Part shown: positions 11,741-21,111 of the stretch, one piece after another
How the letters are laid out: every line of letters starts with the position of its first letter
Position numbering within the stretch: the first letter of the stretch is position 1
Source: Colletotrichum lupini
Lineage: Eukaryota > Ascomycota > Sordariomycetes > Glomerellales > Glomerellaceae
NCBI RefSeq assembly: GCF_023278565.1
Contig: NC_064680.1
Coordinates: forward strand, 434,001 to 498,000
DNA: 64,000 nt
Reading direction: 5' to 3'
The notes under the pieces: model-generated
The model's input: only the letters and a program-made list of their open reading frames with translations
Told to the model about the DNA's origin: nothing
Databases searched by the model: none
Translations under genes and position numbers: made by a program

Positions 11741-13564
11741 AAGCTATTATAAATAGCTAAAATAATTAAAAATGATTAATTTAAGATATGCTTAAGAAAA
11801 CTTAATACTTAAAAATAAATAATAAATAGAACCTAAAATACGGCCTAGAAGTTTAAAATAAATAAAATAAAAACTTTTTATAGCCCGAAGGCCTAAACTC
11901 TTAAAATAACCTTATTTTATAAAGTATATATATATAAAAATAAGACCTAGGCTTATACTTATTATTTAAACTCTTAGTTTATAAAGTATATAATTACTAA
12001 GAGTATAGTATTATTAAAAAAGAGGGTTAGTATACGTACTAAGAAATACGTTTTATATACCTCGAAGTTTATAAAGCTAGGAATAATAAGGGTAATAAAG
12101 AGCGCGAGAGTTAAAATAATTATTAAGTTAATAACTTAAGGTATAAAAGTAAGTAATATACTAAAAAATTAGTTATAAATAATTATAATAAATATAAAAG
12201 AGGACCGGGGGCGCGCGTTAAAGAAGTCTTTTATATAAAAGCTAATATAGTTCTTATATATTTTCTAATTATTATATATTGAGTAAATAATATTATAAAA
12301 CTTGGTAATATTTTATTAAAACTATAATTAAAAGTGCGCTTTTTAATAATAAAAAAGGATAATATATTTATAAAAAAGAGAGCATTACTTATAATAGCTT
12401 TAATAAAAACCTAGGCTATTAATTATAAAATAACTAATATATTAATATACTCTTTAACTAAACGGCCGTTAAAATAGTACGTATACCGGCTACTACTTTT
12501 TATAAAATAATAATTACTATTTTTAAAATTAATATATTAAAGGGCTATTTTAAAATAAAATATATATTAAGTTTCTCGTTCTTTAAAAGCCTCTCTTTTA
12601 AGCTTTTTAAGGATTAAATATACGTTAAATAGGCTTAGAATAATAAAAAAAATTATATTTATTATAAGGGGTACTTTAGCTTCTTAGCGTTCTTTTTTAT
12701 TTCTTACTACCCTTTTAAAAAAAGCTAATTTTACGTTTTTTAAACTTTAAAATAATATTAAATATAAACTTTTAAAATAATAAATATATAATATACCCTT
12801 TCTAAAAAGCTTATTATCTAAACTAGTTTTATTTTTATTTTTAAACTCCGAGGGGGGGATAAGTAAAAGCCCGTTAAAGCTTTTATTATTATTATTTACT
12901 TTATTATTACCCTTATTATAATTATTAAAAAGAGCCTCGAACTTAATAAAATCCTCGGCGTTTTAATTAATAACTTTAATATCCTCTTAATTAAAAAGGG
13001 AGAGTTTAGTAACCGGGCCTTAATAAATAAATAAGAGGTTATAAAAGGGAATAATAATTTAAAAAGGCTCGTTAATATTATTATTTATTTAAACTCTTAA
13101 TAAACTATATAATATATATATAAAAAGTATTATAAAAATTATATAAAACTTATTATTATATTTAAATGTATTAGATATTTATATTTAAAATAAAATTAAT
13201 AAACGATTTAATAATACGAGTGCGCGCGCGTAGTAAACGAGGGTATTTATAATAATTATAAAAGGTTAAAAAAAAATATAATAGCTAAGTAGCGTTATAA
13301 GAATTTAAATATATATAAAGTAGCTAAGTAGCCTCGCCCTTAATAATTTATATACTAAAAATAATAAAATATATACTATTCTAAGTTAGGATTTTATTTA
13401 TTTTAAATAAAGGGATATATTTATAATAAACGCAGTTTAAAAGACGTATATCCCTTATATTTATTTTTTATTTATTTATATTTAATTAAATTAGGCCTTT
13501 ATAAAAGTATTTAGAGATTTTATTTTAAGTATAATAGCTCCTTAGTAATAGTAATTAGGGGGTA
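11741..13564. other. Extra 1.8-kb 3' region of Copia-A between pol and 3' LTR
   Basis: This stretch lies beyond the recognisable end of RNase H and before the polypurine tract. It is shared with Copia-B (inverted, 50642-51173 plus about 59240-60550), so it belongs to the family. On the minus strand, around 12850-12730, a frame reads PSEFKNKNK then a Y-rich stretch that could be a mutated CCHC knuckle. The plus strand is also partly open. RIP makes the choice of strand unsafe. No function is assigned. Confidence 0.45.
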
Positions 13565-13741
13565 TATTATATAATAAGGATAATAATTATATTTTATAAA
13601 GTGCCCGTTACGTACTAAATCACGTATCTATTTTAAATATCGTATATATAGACCTTTTCTTTTTATCTATTTCTATTTTAATAGTTAAGCTACTTTTACT
13701 ATACTCCGTATGCCCATTGCTGCGTGCTATAACTCGTGACA
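13565..13741 (+). repeat. 3' LTR of Copia-A
   Basis: This 177-bp copy of 175-351 ends CTCGTGACA directly against the TATGG duplication inside the SDR gene. Its right half is less RIP-mutated than the left half. It contains TACTCCGTA at 13702-13710. Confidence 0.92.
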
Positions 13742-13774
13742 TATGGGCCACAGGACCCGGCCAGCTCCATCCTC

Positions 13775-16282
13775 CTAACCAATGGGCCGCTCGCCACCGT
13801 AAGCCTGCTCGAATTCGGGAGCGGCACTCATGTAGCCCGGGTCAACAGTGTTCATGGCCACGCCTAGCTTCCAAGCCATCGGCGCCTCCGTCTCCGTAAT
13901 CATATTCAGCCCAGCCTTTGACATATTGGTGTGAACATGCTTGCTATTTTTAGCGGAGCTGCGTTGAGTTGACTCGAATATACCTTCTCTGGATGAGACG
14001 TTGACAATGTGACCACCTTTTCGCATCGAAGGTAGCAACTCCCGGATCAATATCAGAGGCACAAAAGTGTTGACGCTGTGTGCCGTGATGACATCCTCAT
14101 AAGGGATCTCCGAGAGTGACTGAACCCAAGATGATGGGGCTGATGCGTCTGTGCCAGATATTTGCAACTTAGACATTGAGTCGGAAACGGACTTGCTTTT
14201 CGGAGCTGAAGACCCAGCAACACTACCAGAAACCTTTCCTTTCACCCCATCAGGAAGACTGCCGGCACCACCTCGTACACGGGGTGTGTAACCTTGGCGT
14301 ATGACCACGCCTTTTCCATCGTCCGACGGCTTGTCAAGCAAAAACTGCTCATGTTCAATGGCGCGTTTCTCTTTCTTAAGGGGATCCGTAAGAGTTTGAG
14401 CGGCGTTGTTGATCAGATAGTCAAGATCCCATCCTTCTTGCTGTAGAACTTTCTTGATGCTTTGGACCAGAGCGAAAGCATCAGCTGCTGCTCGAAAATC
14501 CGCCCCAATGATTCTCAATCTCTGGGCCCAGTCATCAAAGTCTGCCTCCTGCCGGTATCGCGAGAGCGCATCTTCGGGATAACGTGACGATACGATAACA
14601 GCAGCACCGCAACGGAGCAGCCGCAGGGCCGTGTGGAAGCCGAGATTGACGCGTCCACCAGTAACGACAGCGGTCTTGTCATTTAGTGACATGTTCTCGG
14701 GTAGCGACAAAGCTCTTTCCGCGAGGTTGAACTCTCCACAAGGAATGCACATCGATCCCAGTTCTGGATGTGGGTTATCGAGAACCATGCGGCAGACGTA
14801 GCAAGTTCGTTTCCGACTGCCCATTGGCATATGCCGGTGCACCCGATCATACGGATTATCGTTAGTGGCTTCTGAAGGCGTATCGGAGAGTTTTGTCTTG
14901 ATGGTCTCAATCATTTGCTCGAATAGCAGTTGGCGCATACCTGGATCAAGGATGGGCCAAAGGTGGAATGAAACTCTTTTAGATTCAGCTGAAGATGACG
15001 GAGGCATGTAAAGAGCGAGAAGGCTGGGCAGCTCTGTTTCGTCTTTTGCAGTCTTTTTCGACAGGTCAAAATCATATCGTAGTTGGTTTGCGACATCTTG
15101 AAGTCGTGAGTTCGCGATGAAGTGTTGATAGTCGGACGGTCCCAGAAGAACACTTGGGGGGTCCTCGGCCACTTCAGGAGGACTGGCAGTTCTCTCCTCG
15201 GAGGGCTGGTGTGCAGTGCTCTCCTTCATACTTGAAGCTAGTTCGGGGAATCGACTTTCTATTTGTTCAACGACACGCATAAAAGACTCAAGCCACTCCA
15301 ATTCTGCCGGAGTACTAGGCATGGTGTTCTTGAGCTCTTGAAGCTTCACCCCTTTAGTCGAGCTCAAGCGCGGGAGGGTATCTTCGAGGATGCGAATGCT
15401 TTGGATGCCGTCTCTTGTCTTCTGTAGGTCCAAAGAGTAGTCTAGCTCTTCATTGACAGCATGGAATAGCTGGAGACACCAGTCGTATGGTACCAGTATT
15501 GGGTGGGCGTACCGAAACGACCATAGTGTACGTCCCGCTCTTCGAGCGTACAAACGTAGTTGCCGAGGAACATGAGCAATGTTCTTCCGTGGGGTTTGAG
15601 GTGCCAAGGGAGTCTTCAGGTACATTGGGAACTGCTCGTAGAGATTGGCCAGACGGTGGAGCTCTGATGCCTTTTCATCATTGAGAAGTATCTGTGCCTC
15701 GGCAAGACGTGGAATAATTTCGACGCAATCGTCAGGTTTCCAGCCTTTGGCGCGAAGCCCCGCAACAGTCCGCGGATGTTGGAAAGCTGTTGAATCTTTG
15801 GGTTTGGGCAGATACTGTATGACGGCGTAGAGCTTGGTGCCACGATCCCGAAATTTTTCCTTGTGAAGTATCATCCTGGAAAAGGCGCGCACCAGGTCAT
15901 CTTCGAGAACAGCTGTGGGACGTGGCCAGTCCGGCAAAGCAGAGGATGAAGCCTTGGCATGTCGGGGCCTAAATTCAGAGTCTGGCTTCGTTGCCATAAC
16001 AAGCTGCCCCTCTGATAACAAAGAGAGCCTGTTCAAAGCTACCCAGGATTTTGCCAAGTGGCCGAGATGTTGATCGCGTAGTACCACCCATGCTTTGCTG
16101 TTGCCGAGAGCTGACTGAAGGGACGTGCCGTGAGGAGAATTTGCGCCATACTGAGTTCCCAGAAGGTCGAGGATGCGGTGATATGGGAGGTCGGCGAGGA
16201 CAGGCTCAATGAGCTCAGCCGGGGTGACCGAGAGTTGCCGGGCGATTCGAACGATTCTTTGAGGGAGTAGGTCATCCATCAT
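13775..16282 (-). CDS. Atypical short-chain dehydrogenase with zinc-ribbon-like motif, 3' truncated by Copia-A
   Basis: One open frame of 835 codons starts at the first of two adjacent ATGs (MMDDLLP). The first ~470 residues are not recognised. Residues ~480-510 hold C-x2-C and C-x2-C pairs (CYVCRM and CIPCGEF). The last ~320 are a Rossmann SDR domain: TGGRVNLG nucleotide loop, NNAAQT, NVSSREGIF with the serine. HTNMSKAG has the lysine, but the usual tyrosine of YxxxK is replaced, so standard SDR chemistry is doubtful. A ~70-residue low-complexity insert follows NNAAQT. The TAG stop at 13775-13777 stands where TGG (Trp) is expected. Eleven more codons (ending VLWPI) follow it to 13742, where the Copia LTR begins. 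The original protein would be about 880 residues, with its last ~33 now at 68-169. About 45 C-terminal residues are lost, so activity is uncertain. Confidence 0.85.
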   Translation of the reverse strand: MMDDLLPQRIVRIARQLSVTPAELIEPVLADLPYHRILDLLGTQYGANSPHGTSLQSALGNSKAWVVLRDQHLGHLAKSWVALNRLSLLSEGQLVMATKPDSEFRPRHAKASSSALPDWPRPTAVLEDDLVRAFSRMILHKEKFRDRGTKLYAVIQYLPKPKDSTAFQHPRTVAGLRAKGWKPDDCVEIIPRLAEAQILLNDEKASELHRLANLYEQFPMYLKTPLAPQTPRKNIAHVPRQLRLYARRAGRTLWSFRYAHPILVPYDWCLQLFHAVNEELDYSLDLQKTRDGIQSIRILEDTLPRLSSTKGVKLQELKNTMPSTPAELEWLESFMRVVEQIESRFPELASSMKESTAHQPSEERTASPPEVAEDPPSVLLGPSDYQHFIANSRLQDVANQLRYDFDLSKKTAKDETELPSLLALYMPPSSSAESKRVSFHLWPILDPGMRQLLFEQMIETIKTKLSDTPSEATNDNPYDRVHRHMPMGSRKRTCYVCRMVLDNPHPELGSMCIPCGEFNLAERALSLPENMSLNDKTAVVTGGRVNLGFHTALRLLRCGAAVIVSSRYPEDALSRYRQEADFDDWAQRLRIIGADFRAAADAFALVQSIKKVLQQEGWDLDYLINNAAQTLTDPLKKEKRAIEHEQFLLDKPSDDGKGVVIRQGYTPRVRGGAGSLPDGVKGKVSGSVAGSSAPKSKSVSDSMSKLQISGTDASAPSSWVQSLSEIPYEDVITAHSVNTFVPLILIRELLPSMRKGGHIVNVSSREGIFESTQRSSAKNSKHVHTNMSKAGLNMITETEAPMAWKLGVAMNTVDPGYMSAAPEFEQAYGGERPIG

Positions 16283-17493
16283 TCTCGTGAAAGATAATCA
16301 TCTAACCCCTATGGAGGAAGAAAAATCGGCAAGCAGAGTTCAGATTGGATTGCCAGGTCGAAGTCTGGCTTAGTGACGTTGTGGACATATAACTGCCCTG
16401 GGAAGCTGAACGTGATTGCTGTTGATACATATAATTTGAATGTCGCCAAGCAACGGAGATGTAGCAGTAGAAGTGACTCGACAATGAGGAAAGAAATAAA
16501 AGGTAGGATGCCAAGACAGTCTCCAAGTTTCTATTGGCTGTAATGACTTGACGGTCAACTGTAGAATGCTTACTCCGTACTTCCATGGTGGTAATCCGAA
16601 TCGGGAAAATGCACGAACCCCTGGAATGACGCTGCTGACGGCTGCTGCCTAGCGTGGAGAACACTGGCCTCATCAGCACCATGAAATTGAAGGGCGCAAG
16701 TTGGAGTAGCAAGGTGTTGCAGATTTCCACGAGCCTCCATGCTATTCTGCTGCGGGTTGTCAACATGTCGGGTCAGACCAGATCGGTCATTCGAGATGGG
16801 AATCAAAAGGTCGACTTGTAGAAATGTCGGAGCGAAGGGCGCGGGTGAGTCAAATCAAATCTGCTACTTGTGCTATTTTGATGCCCTGTCCAGTGCAATC
16901 GCCCGATCGAATCATGCAGCAACACCAGCAATGTACGCCCAGCCCCTAGTCAGACGCTGCACTTCTTTTCTGGCCAACACCCATACTACTATGGTTATGC
17001 TCTACATCGAATCAGGAAGGTTTTCGAACCTGATCTTTGGCTCATTTGTCACATGTTATCGCATGAACATCGCCCGCTCTCACTCCAAGCTTGATAGCGT
17101 CTTAAGAATCTACCGGTACATGTACGCATATTGGAAAAGGATAGCTGGGGATATTGGCGTGAACCAATGACTCCGCAGAACGTGGATGACTACATGGTTA
17201 CACAAATTCCGATTCAAAAGCACAAACGATTTGGTTCAGATCATTTTCATAGTTCCTCTGTCGCGACGGTAGGCAGGTTGAATTCCACAAGGCTTGGGAT
17301 AAGGGTGCTAACTTCCTGATGTGGCCAACCAAGCGAAGGACGCATGGAAAAATGGATAAGTTGCAATACAAAGCTCACATTGCAGACATTCCGGTCACCA
17401 CAGGGACCCATTGCTTGAAGTTCTTTCGTTCTTATCAAACACATGCATAAAACTATCCAACTCCGTAATTCCATCAGTAGTCGAGAACTTCTT
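16283..17493. other. Intergenic, no supported gene
   Basis: This is upstream of the truncated SDR gene and downstream of the YdeI-family gene. Open frames of 60-154 codons occur on both strands, but none has recognisable motifs, splice context or a good neighbour. A TACTCCGTA motif lies at 16571-16579. It probably holds the SDR promoter. Confidence 0.5.
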
Positions 17494-18294
17494 TCATACT
17501 GTCTTGTGCTCAGCTAAAAGATTGACAAACTGGTCTATCTTTCGTTTCCTCGTTTCTGGACGTCTCGTCGTCTCGATCCGCCACAGGAAGGCATACCGCT
17601 GTGTCTTATTCAAAGCATCAAAGAACTTGTTTGCCTCATTGTTGCGGCGCAACGCCTCCGCAAAGTCTAAAGGCACTTCCATCGTGCTTGCAGAAGAGTA
17701 GGCTCGATCCCATCGCCCATCGGCCTTGGCGGCGTTAACCTCAGCCTGTCCAGCTGGTCTCATGCGTTCTGCTTGTGTCAGAGCCGCAACTTTGTCAACA
17801 TTCCTCTTTGACCAGAGACTGTTCTTCCGTCGTGGTGTGAACCTCTGGATAAAGTGCTGCTCGTCGAAGGCTTTGCGTTGCCCGTCGATCCAGCCGAAGC
17901 ATAGCGCCACATCGAGCGCTTGATCATACGTGACTGTTGGCTTTTCGGCGTTCTTTTTGGAAATTTTGAGCCAAACGCCCAGTGCATTTTGGTACGAGTT
18001 CTCCAAGTAGCTCTCCCACTTGGAGTGATCCTCGAAGAGCAGCGTTGGGATTGACTCCGAGGAGTTTGGTGGAATAATTCCATTGCTAGCTAGCATAGGT
18101 AAAGATCCTGCTTCGTCCTTGATCTCAGCTTGTAGACTTGCTCTGGTACGTCTCGGCATGGTCGTGGATGAGAACTTCGGCTGGGGACGTTGCTGTGTAC
18201 AGCGTTGGGCGAGAGGGCTGTGTAGCAGTGATCCTTTGCTACACCAAAGACTTGTATACAAAGACCTCAAGTTTGATTTAAGAGTCGCTTTCAT
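17494..18294 (-). CDS. YdeI/OmpD-associated (OmdA) family protein
   Basis: A single-exon frame encodes ~266 residues from the ATG at 18294. The frame is open to 18372, and a third candidate ATG is at 18159 (MPRRTRAS). The body matches the bacterial-type YdeI/OmdA family: LLFEDHSKWESYLE, GVWLKISKKN, ALDVALCFGWIDGQ, FTPRRKNSLWSKRN, and a C-terminal helical part with ALNKTQRYAFLWRIE. The family's biochemical role is poorly defined (linked to bacteriocin or stress resistance in bacteria). From 18294 the N-terminus MKATLKSNLRSLYTSLW is basic, hydroxylated and low in acid, like a mitochondrial presequence. The 18159 start would give a cytosolic form. The family is certain; the start is not. Confidence 0.85.
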   Translation of the reverse strand: MKATLKSNLRSLYTSLWCSKGSLLHSPLAQRCTQQRPQPKFSSTTMPRRTRASLQAEIKDEAGSLPMLASNGIIPPNSSESIPTLLFEDHSKWESYLENSYQNALGVWLKISKKNAEKPTVTYDQALDVALCFGWIDGQRKAFDEQHFIQRFTPRRKNSLWSKRNVDKVAALTQAERMRPAGQAEVNAAKADGRWDRAYSSASTMEVPLDFAEALRRNNEANKFFDALNKTQRYAFLWRIETTRRPETRKRKIDQFVNLLAEHKTV

Positions 18295-19036
18295 GAGTAA
18301 GTAAGCCAGGGGCCCATGGTTTGGCAGAAGTAAGATGTTGTGGAATGAAACTTTGGGGTTGGGATAAGGCACCTGGATACCCCAAAAGCCACCTTCCTGG
18401 GTTCAGGCTAGTCTACTGGGGGACGGCGGCTGCAGGTACCCATCTCCGCTACGGGTGTTAGGGGGTCAAGGGACGGAACCCTAACCATAGTCTTGGTAAT
18501 GAGTTCTTATGCCAATACTCCGTTTGACGTGTTTCCAGATGGTGTACAGTTCCTTGAACTAGATATCCCCGGATGCAGGCTGCAGATATGCGGACTTGCA
18601 AGTGATAGAAATGACAAAATCCACCTGCTACTTGTTGTGTTTTGGAACTATGCCTGCGTGATTTTGTGTGTATGCCTTGAATCCAGTCAGCTTCCGTATC
18701 TACTTGTAAATCACCATAGTCTCCGTATCTTCGAACGGCCAAACTCAGTCAATAGAGTGCCCATTCGTTCCACGAATAAGGTTGACGTGTTGGACGGAAC
18801 GAGGCAAATACATTTTGGTATCTTACAACCTTGCGGCTTCATTCTTGGCACTATCAGTTACCTCAGGCCGGTCGATCCATTCTTCACTCCCGGTTCACAA
18901 CCTTCAAAACCTATCTCCGGAAGCGAAAGAGGTGCCCGGATGGTTTGATTCGTATAATTTGCTCACGATGTCGGCGAGAACAAGACGTACCGGGCTGGAA
19001 GGGTGTCAAAACCGGGAAGGTTCTTGCTGCTGACCC
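18295..19036. other. Intergenic between YdeI-family gene and unknown gene at 19254
   Basis: This is a divergent promoter region. A plus-strand open frame at 18493-18948 has no recognisable content and is treated as chance. The sequence ACTCCGT occurs near 18516. Confidence 0.5.
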
Positions 19037-19043
19037 TATATAA
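19037..19043 (+). promoter_or_regulatory. TATA box with pyrimidine-rich leader
   Basis: TATATAA at 19037-19043 is followed by a long pyrimidine-rich stretch (about 19045-19085), a common core-promoter arrangement in filamentous fungi. It lies about 210 bp before the ATG at 19254 of the next gene. Confidence 0.6.
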
Positions 19044-19253
19044 TCGCTTCTTCTGCAATATTTCTTTTGCTTTTCTTTCCAACTGGCATCCTCCATACTC
19101 AATCATCTTCCCACCGCCTCAAACACTCATACCACTCTATCTTACTCAGTCTTACCGCCCGCAGTTTGACTGCATTGCTTCAGTATCTTGCCTCCAGCAT
19201 CACCTGACACACTTGTCATCATCAGTTCCCTTTCAGACGCTTCATTTATCAAG

Positions 19254-20108
19254 ATGGATTACACGTCCGACTTGTTGTTTAGCTCAGCGCCGAGATATGT
19301 GCGCAAAGAACAGTCCCACAGCAACGACGACGATAAGAGTCACAAGATCTTCTCCAAACACATCGTCGTTCAGGGTATCGATATACCTGACAACATGGCT
19401 ATTACTAAGAGAGGTTTAATGGGACTGCCGTTCCTCTCAAACATCGCGTCTGATTCATCGAGAGACGAGCTGAAGGCAACCAGCGCTAGAGACGATCTAG
19501 ATTCCTGGGCAAATCTACTTCGTCCATATGGGCCAGCCGAGAGCATGGCCAACTTGATTAAGAGCTGTTCTTCATGGATCAACATAAGTCAGCTCGATCC
19601 CTCATTGGAGGATCTCACACAAGTCAAATTGGCACACACTGTGTACGCGACACTTAAAAACGCCAACTTCGACTGGTGGGCAACACGGTGTCGTTACAAA
19701 GCTTACGAGGAAGATTCTGAAGCCGACGACCTTCCATTCTCGTATTCTCGCTGGCCAAGCCCCCCTCTCGGCACCTCGACAGCCATTGAGTTCCAATGGA
19801 ACCCCGACCAAAAGGTTCTCAATTGGTTCGATATGATCACAAATAAGACAGTGAAGTTCTCCTTTGAGCAATTCACCGATGGTACCGGGATTCTCGAGTC
19901 CATGGAGGACCACGAAGCCTTCGACCATTGGATTGAACTCCGCAAGAAGTGCATATCGAAACTTTGCAAGGAGCCCACCTTGAAGCGCCTGGGAACAACC
20001 ATTTCCCGCCCCAGAGCCCAGAAGCTCACCGAGGCTGCAGCCCGACGTACACGAGTTGCAAAGAAGATGAGAAAGGAGTGCAAGAAGGGGAAGGGAAGGA
20101 AGAATTGA
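19254..20108 (+). CDS. Unknown protein with basic C-terminus
   Basis: A single-exon frame encodes 284 residues, starting MDYTSDLLFS. The context CAAGATGG is good for a fungal start and agrees with the TATA box upstream. The frame extends upstream to 19188 only through a TTG, so the ATG is preferred. I recognise no domain. Visible features are a charged, tryptophan-containing centre (DWWATRCRYKAYEED, FQWNPDQKVLNWFDM) and a C-terminus of lysine and arginine (RVAKKMRKECKKGKGRKN) that could act in nuclear or nucleolar targeting. There is no signal peptide or membrane segment. Codon use is ordinary and there are no RIP-type stops, so it is likely a working gene. Confidence 0.7.
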   Translation: MDYTSDLLFSSAPRYVRKEQSHSNDDDKSHKIFSKHIVVQGIDIPDNMAITKRGLMGLPFLSNIASDSSRDELKATSARDDLDSWANLLRPYGPAESMANLIKSCSSWINISQLDPSLEDLTQVKLAHTVYATLKNANFDWWATRCRYKAYEEDSEADDLPFSYSRWPSPPLGTSTAIEFQWNPDQKVLNWFDMITNKTVKFSFEQFTDGTGILESMEDHEAFDHWIELRKKCISKLCKEPTLKRLGTTISRPRAQKLTEAAARRTRVAKKMRKECKKGKGRKN

Positions 20109-21111
20109 GGAGAGCCAAAGGCTCAGGTGCGAATCCACGCGATCTCGGCACAGAGATGGATTCATGAGATTGGGAAACTTGATTAATCACTTGAAGGTCT
20201 TCGTGGGATCATGGACCGTGAAGGCAAGGTGCTGTAATTGCCCAGAACGGTTCTGAATACAACTGTACATCATTACTGTCTACATTAATGCATTATACAT
20301 TATCCCAAGCCATGCTTACTTAGCCATTCCTACTTGCTTGATGTGTAATATTGAGTACACGCACCAACAATTACCGTACAAGTCCGAGTTCTCTTATCAA
20401 CTGTGATGACGATGACGGAGTTAGTAGAGTCATAAGTAAAGAGTCAAGTTCACAAGCTGCCGTATATCTCAGCCAACTGACGCTTCCAAATTGATTTCCT
20501 TGCGGCCGGTTATCGCTTAGTATTTCTCCCAGAACGGCACAAGCAATATCTGAGGAAACAGTAATAGCCCATCTGGCTTCCCCCAGAATCTGCTACTTTC
20601 CACTCCCGAAGTTGTGTCTGGCCTGACAATCCATTCCGAACCTTGCTCGTCGGGTCTGGACGGTTAAATGTGACTTTGCGTGATGTTTGCTTTTTCCAAC
20701 GTAGCCCGACGACATTAGACATGCAAGTGGGATGAATGGAGTAGTGCGCCAGTGCAGGCTTTCGGCGCCGGGACTAACATGGAGACTGGGGACCCGGCAT
20801 CTCGTCTGCAAAGCTTGTCCACCACAACCGGGGAACCCTTGACTCGTCATAACATCTTCGTCTCTAGGTATGTCTCATCCACACTTTGGCTGATATACGG
20901 ATGTACGGGAACTAACTTTGGTCCAGGGATGATCTGGCTAAAAGCCACGTGGGGGAGGGGTTCAAACAGTCCAAATTCGGACGGCTTCATTCCGAGGTTT
21001 GAAACGAAAAGCAGTCATATATCAACGATGAAGCCCGACTGCCTCCAGCCTCGAGAATAGTGAGAATCCTTGTCAATCCACCGAAGTGAGTTTGCATTGC
21101 GGGTTTTCGTA
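20109..21111. other. Intergenic, no supported gene
   Basis: This holds the 3' flank of the unknown gene and the promoter of the SGNH esterase. Short open frames such as 20752-21060 have no recognisable content. No RNA gene or repeat is seen. Confidence 0.5.

Larger units (their letters stand above)
175..13741 (+). mobile_element. Copia-A: RIP-mutated Ty1/Copia LTR retrotransposon with nested insertions
   Basis: The boundaries are exact. The element has 177-bp LTRs at 175-351 and 13565-13741, terminal TGTCACG and CGTGACA at the less mutated ends, and a 5-bp target duplication TATGG at 170-174 and 13742-13746. A purine-rich tract (TTAGGGGG) precedes the 3' LTR. Without its insertions the element is about 7.6 kb. 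Plus-strand traces of protease, integrase, reverse transcriptase and RNase H occur in Copia order (integrase before RT), all broken by TAA/TAG. CpA and TpG are nearly absent, as expected after RIP. It is nested by Gypsy-1 (5634-11062) and by a short insertion (4039-4552). It interrupts an SDR gene. Confidence 0.93.

Noticed and set aside
16739..17170. 143-codon plus-strand frame
   Set aside because: No domain, no suitable promoter or splice context, and composition like the surrounding intergenic DNA.
18493..18948. 151-codon plus-strand frame
   Set aside because: No recognisable motif and unusual residue mix; probably chance within a promoter region.
19188..19253. Upstream extension of the unknown gene at 19254
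   Set aside because: The extension begins with TTG, not ATG, and 19254 has the better start context.
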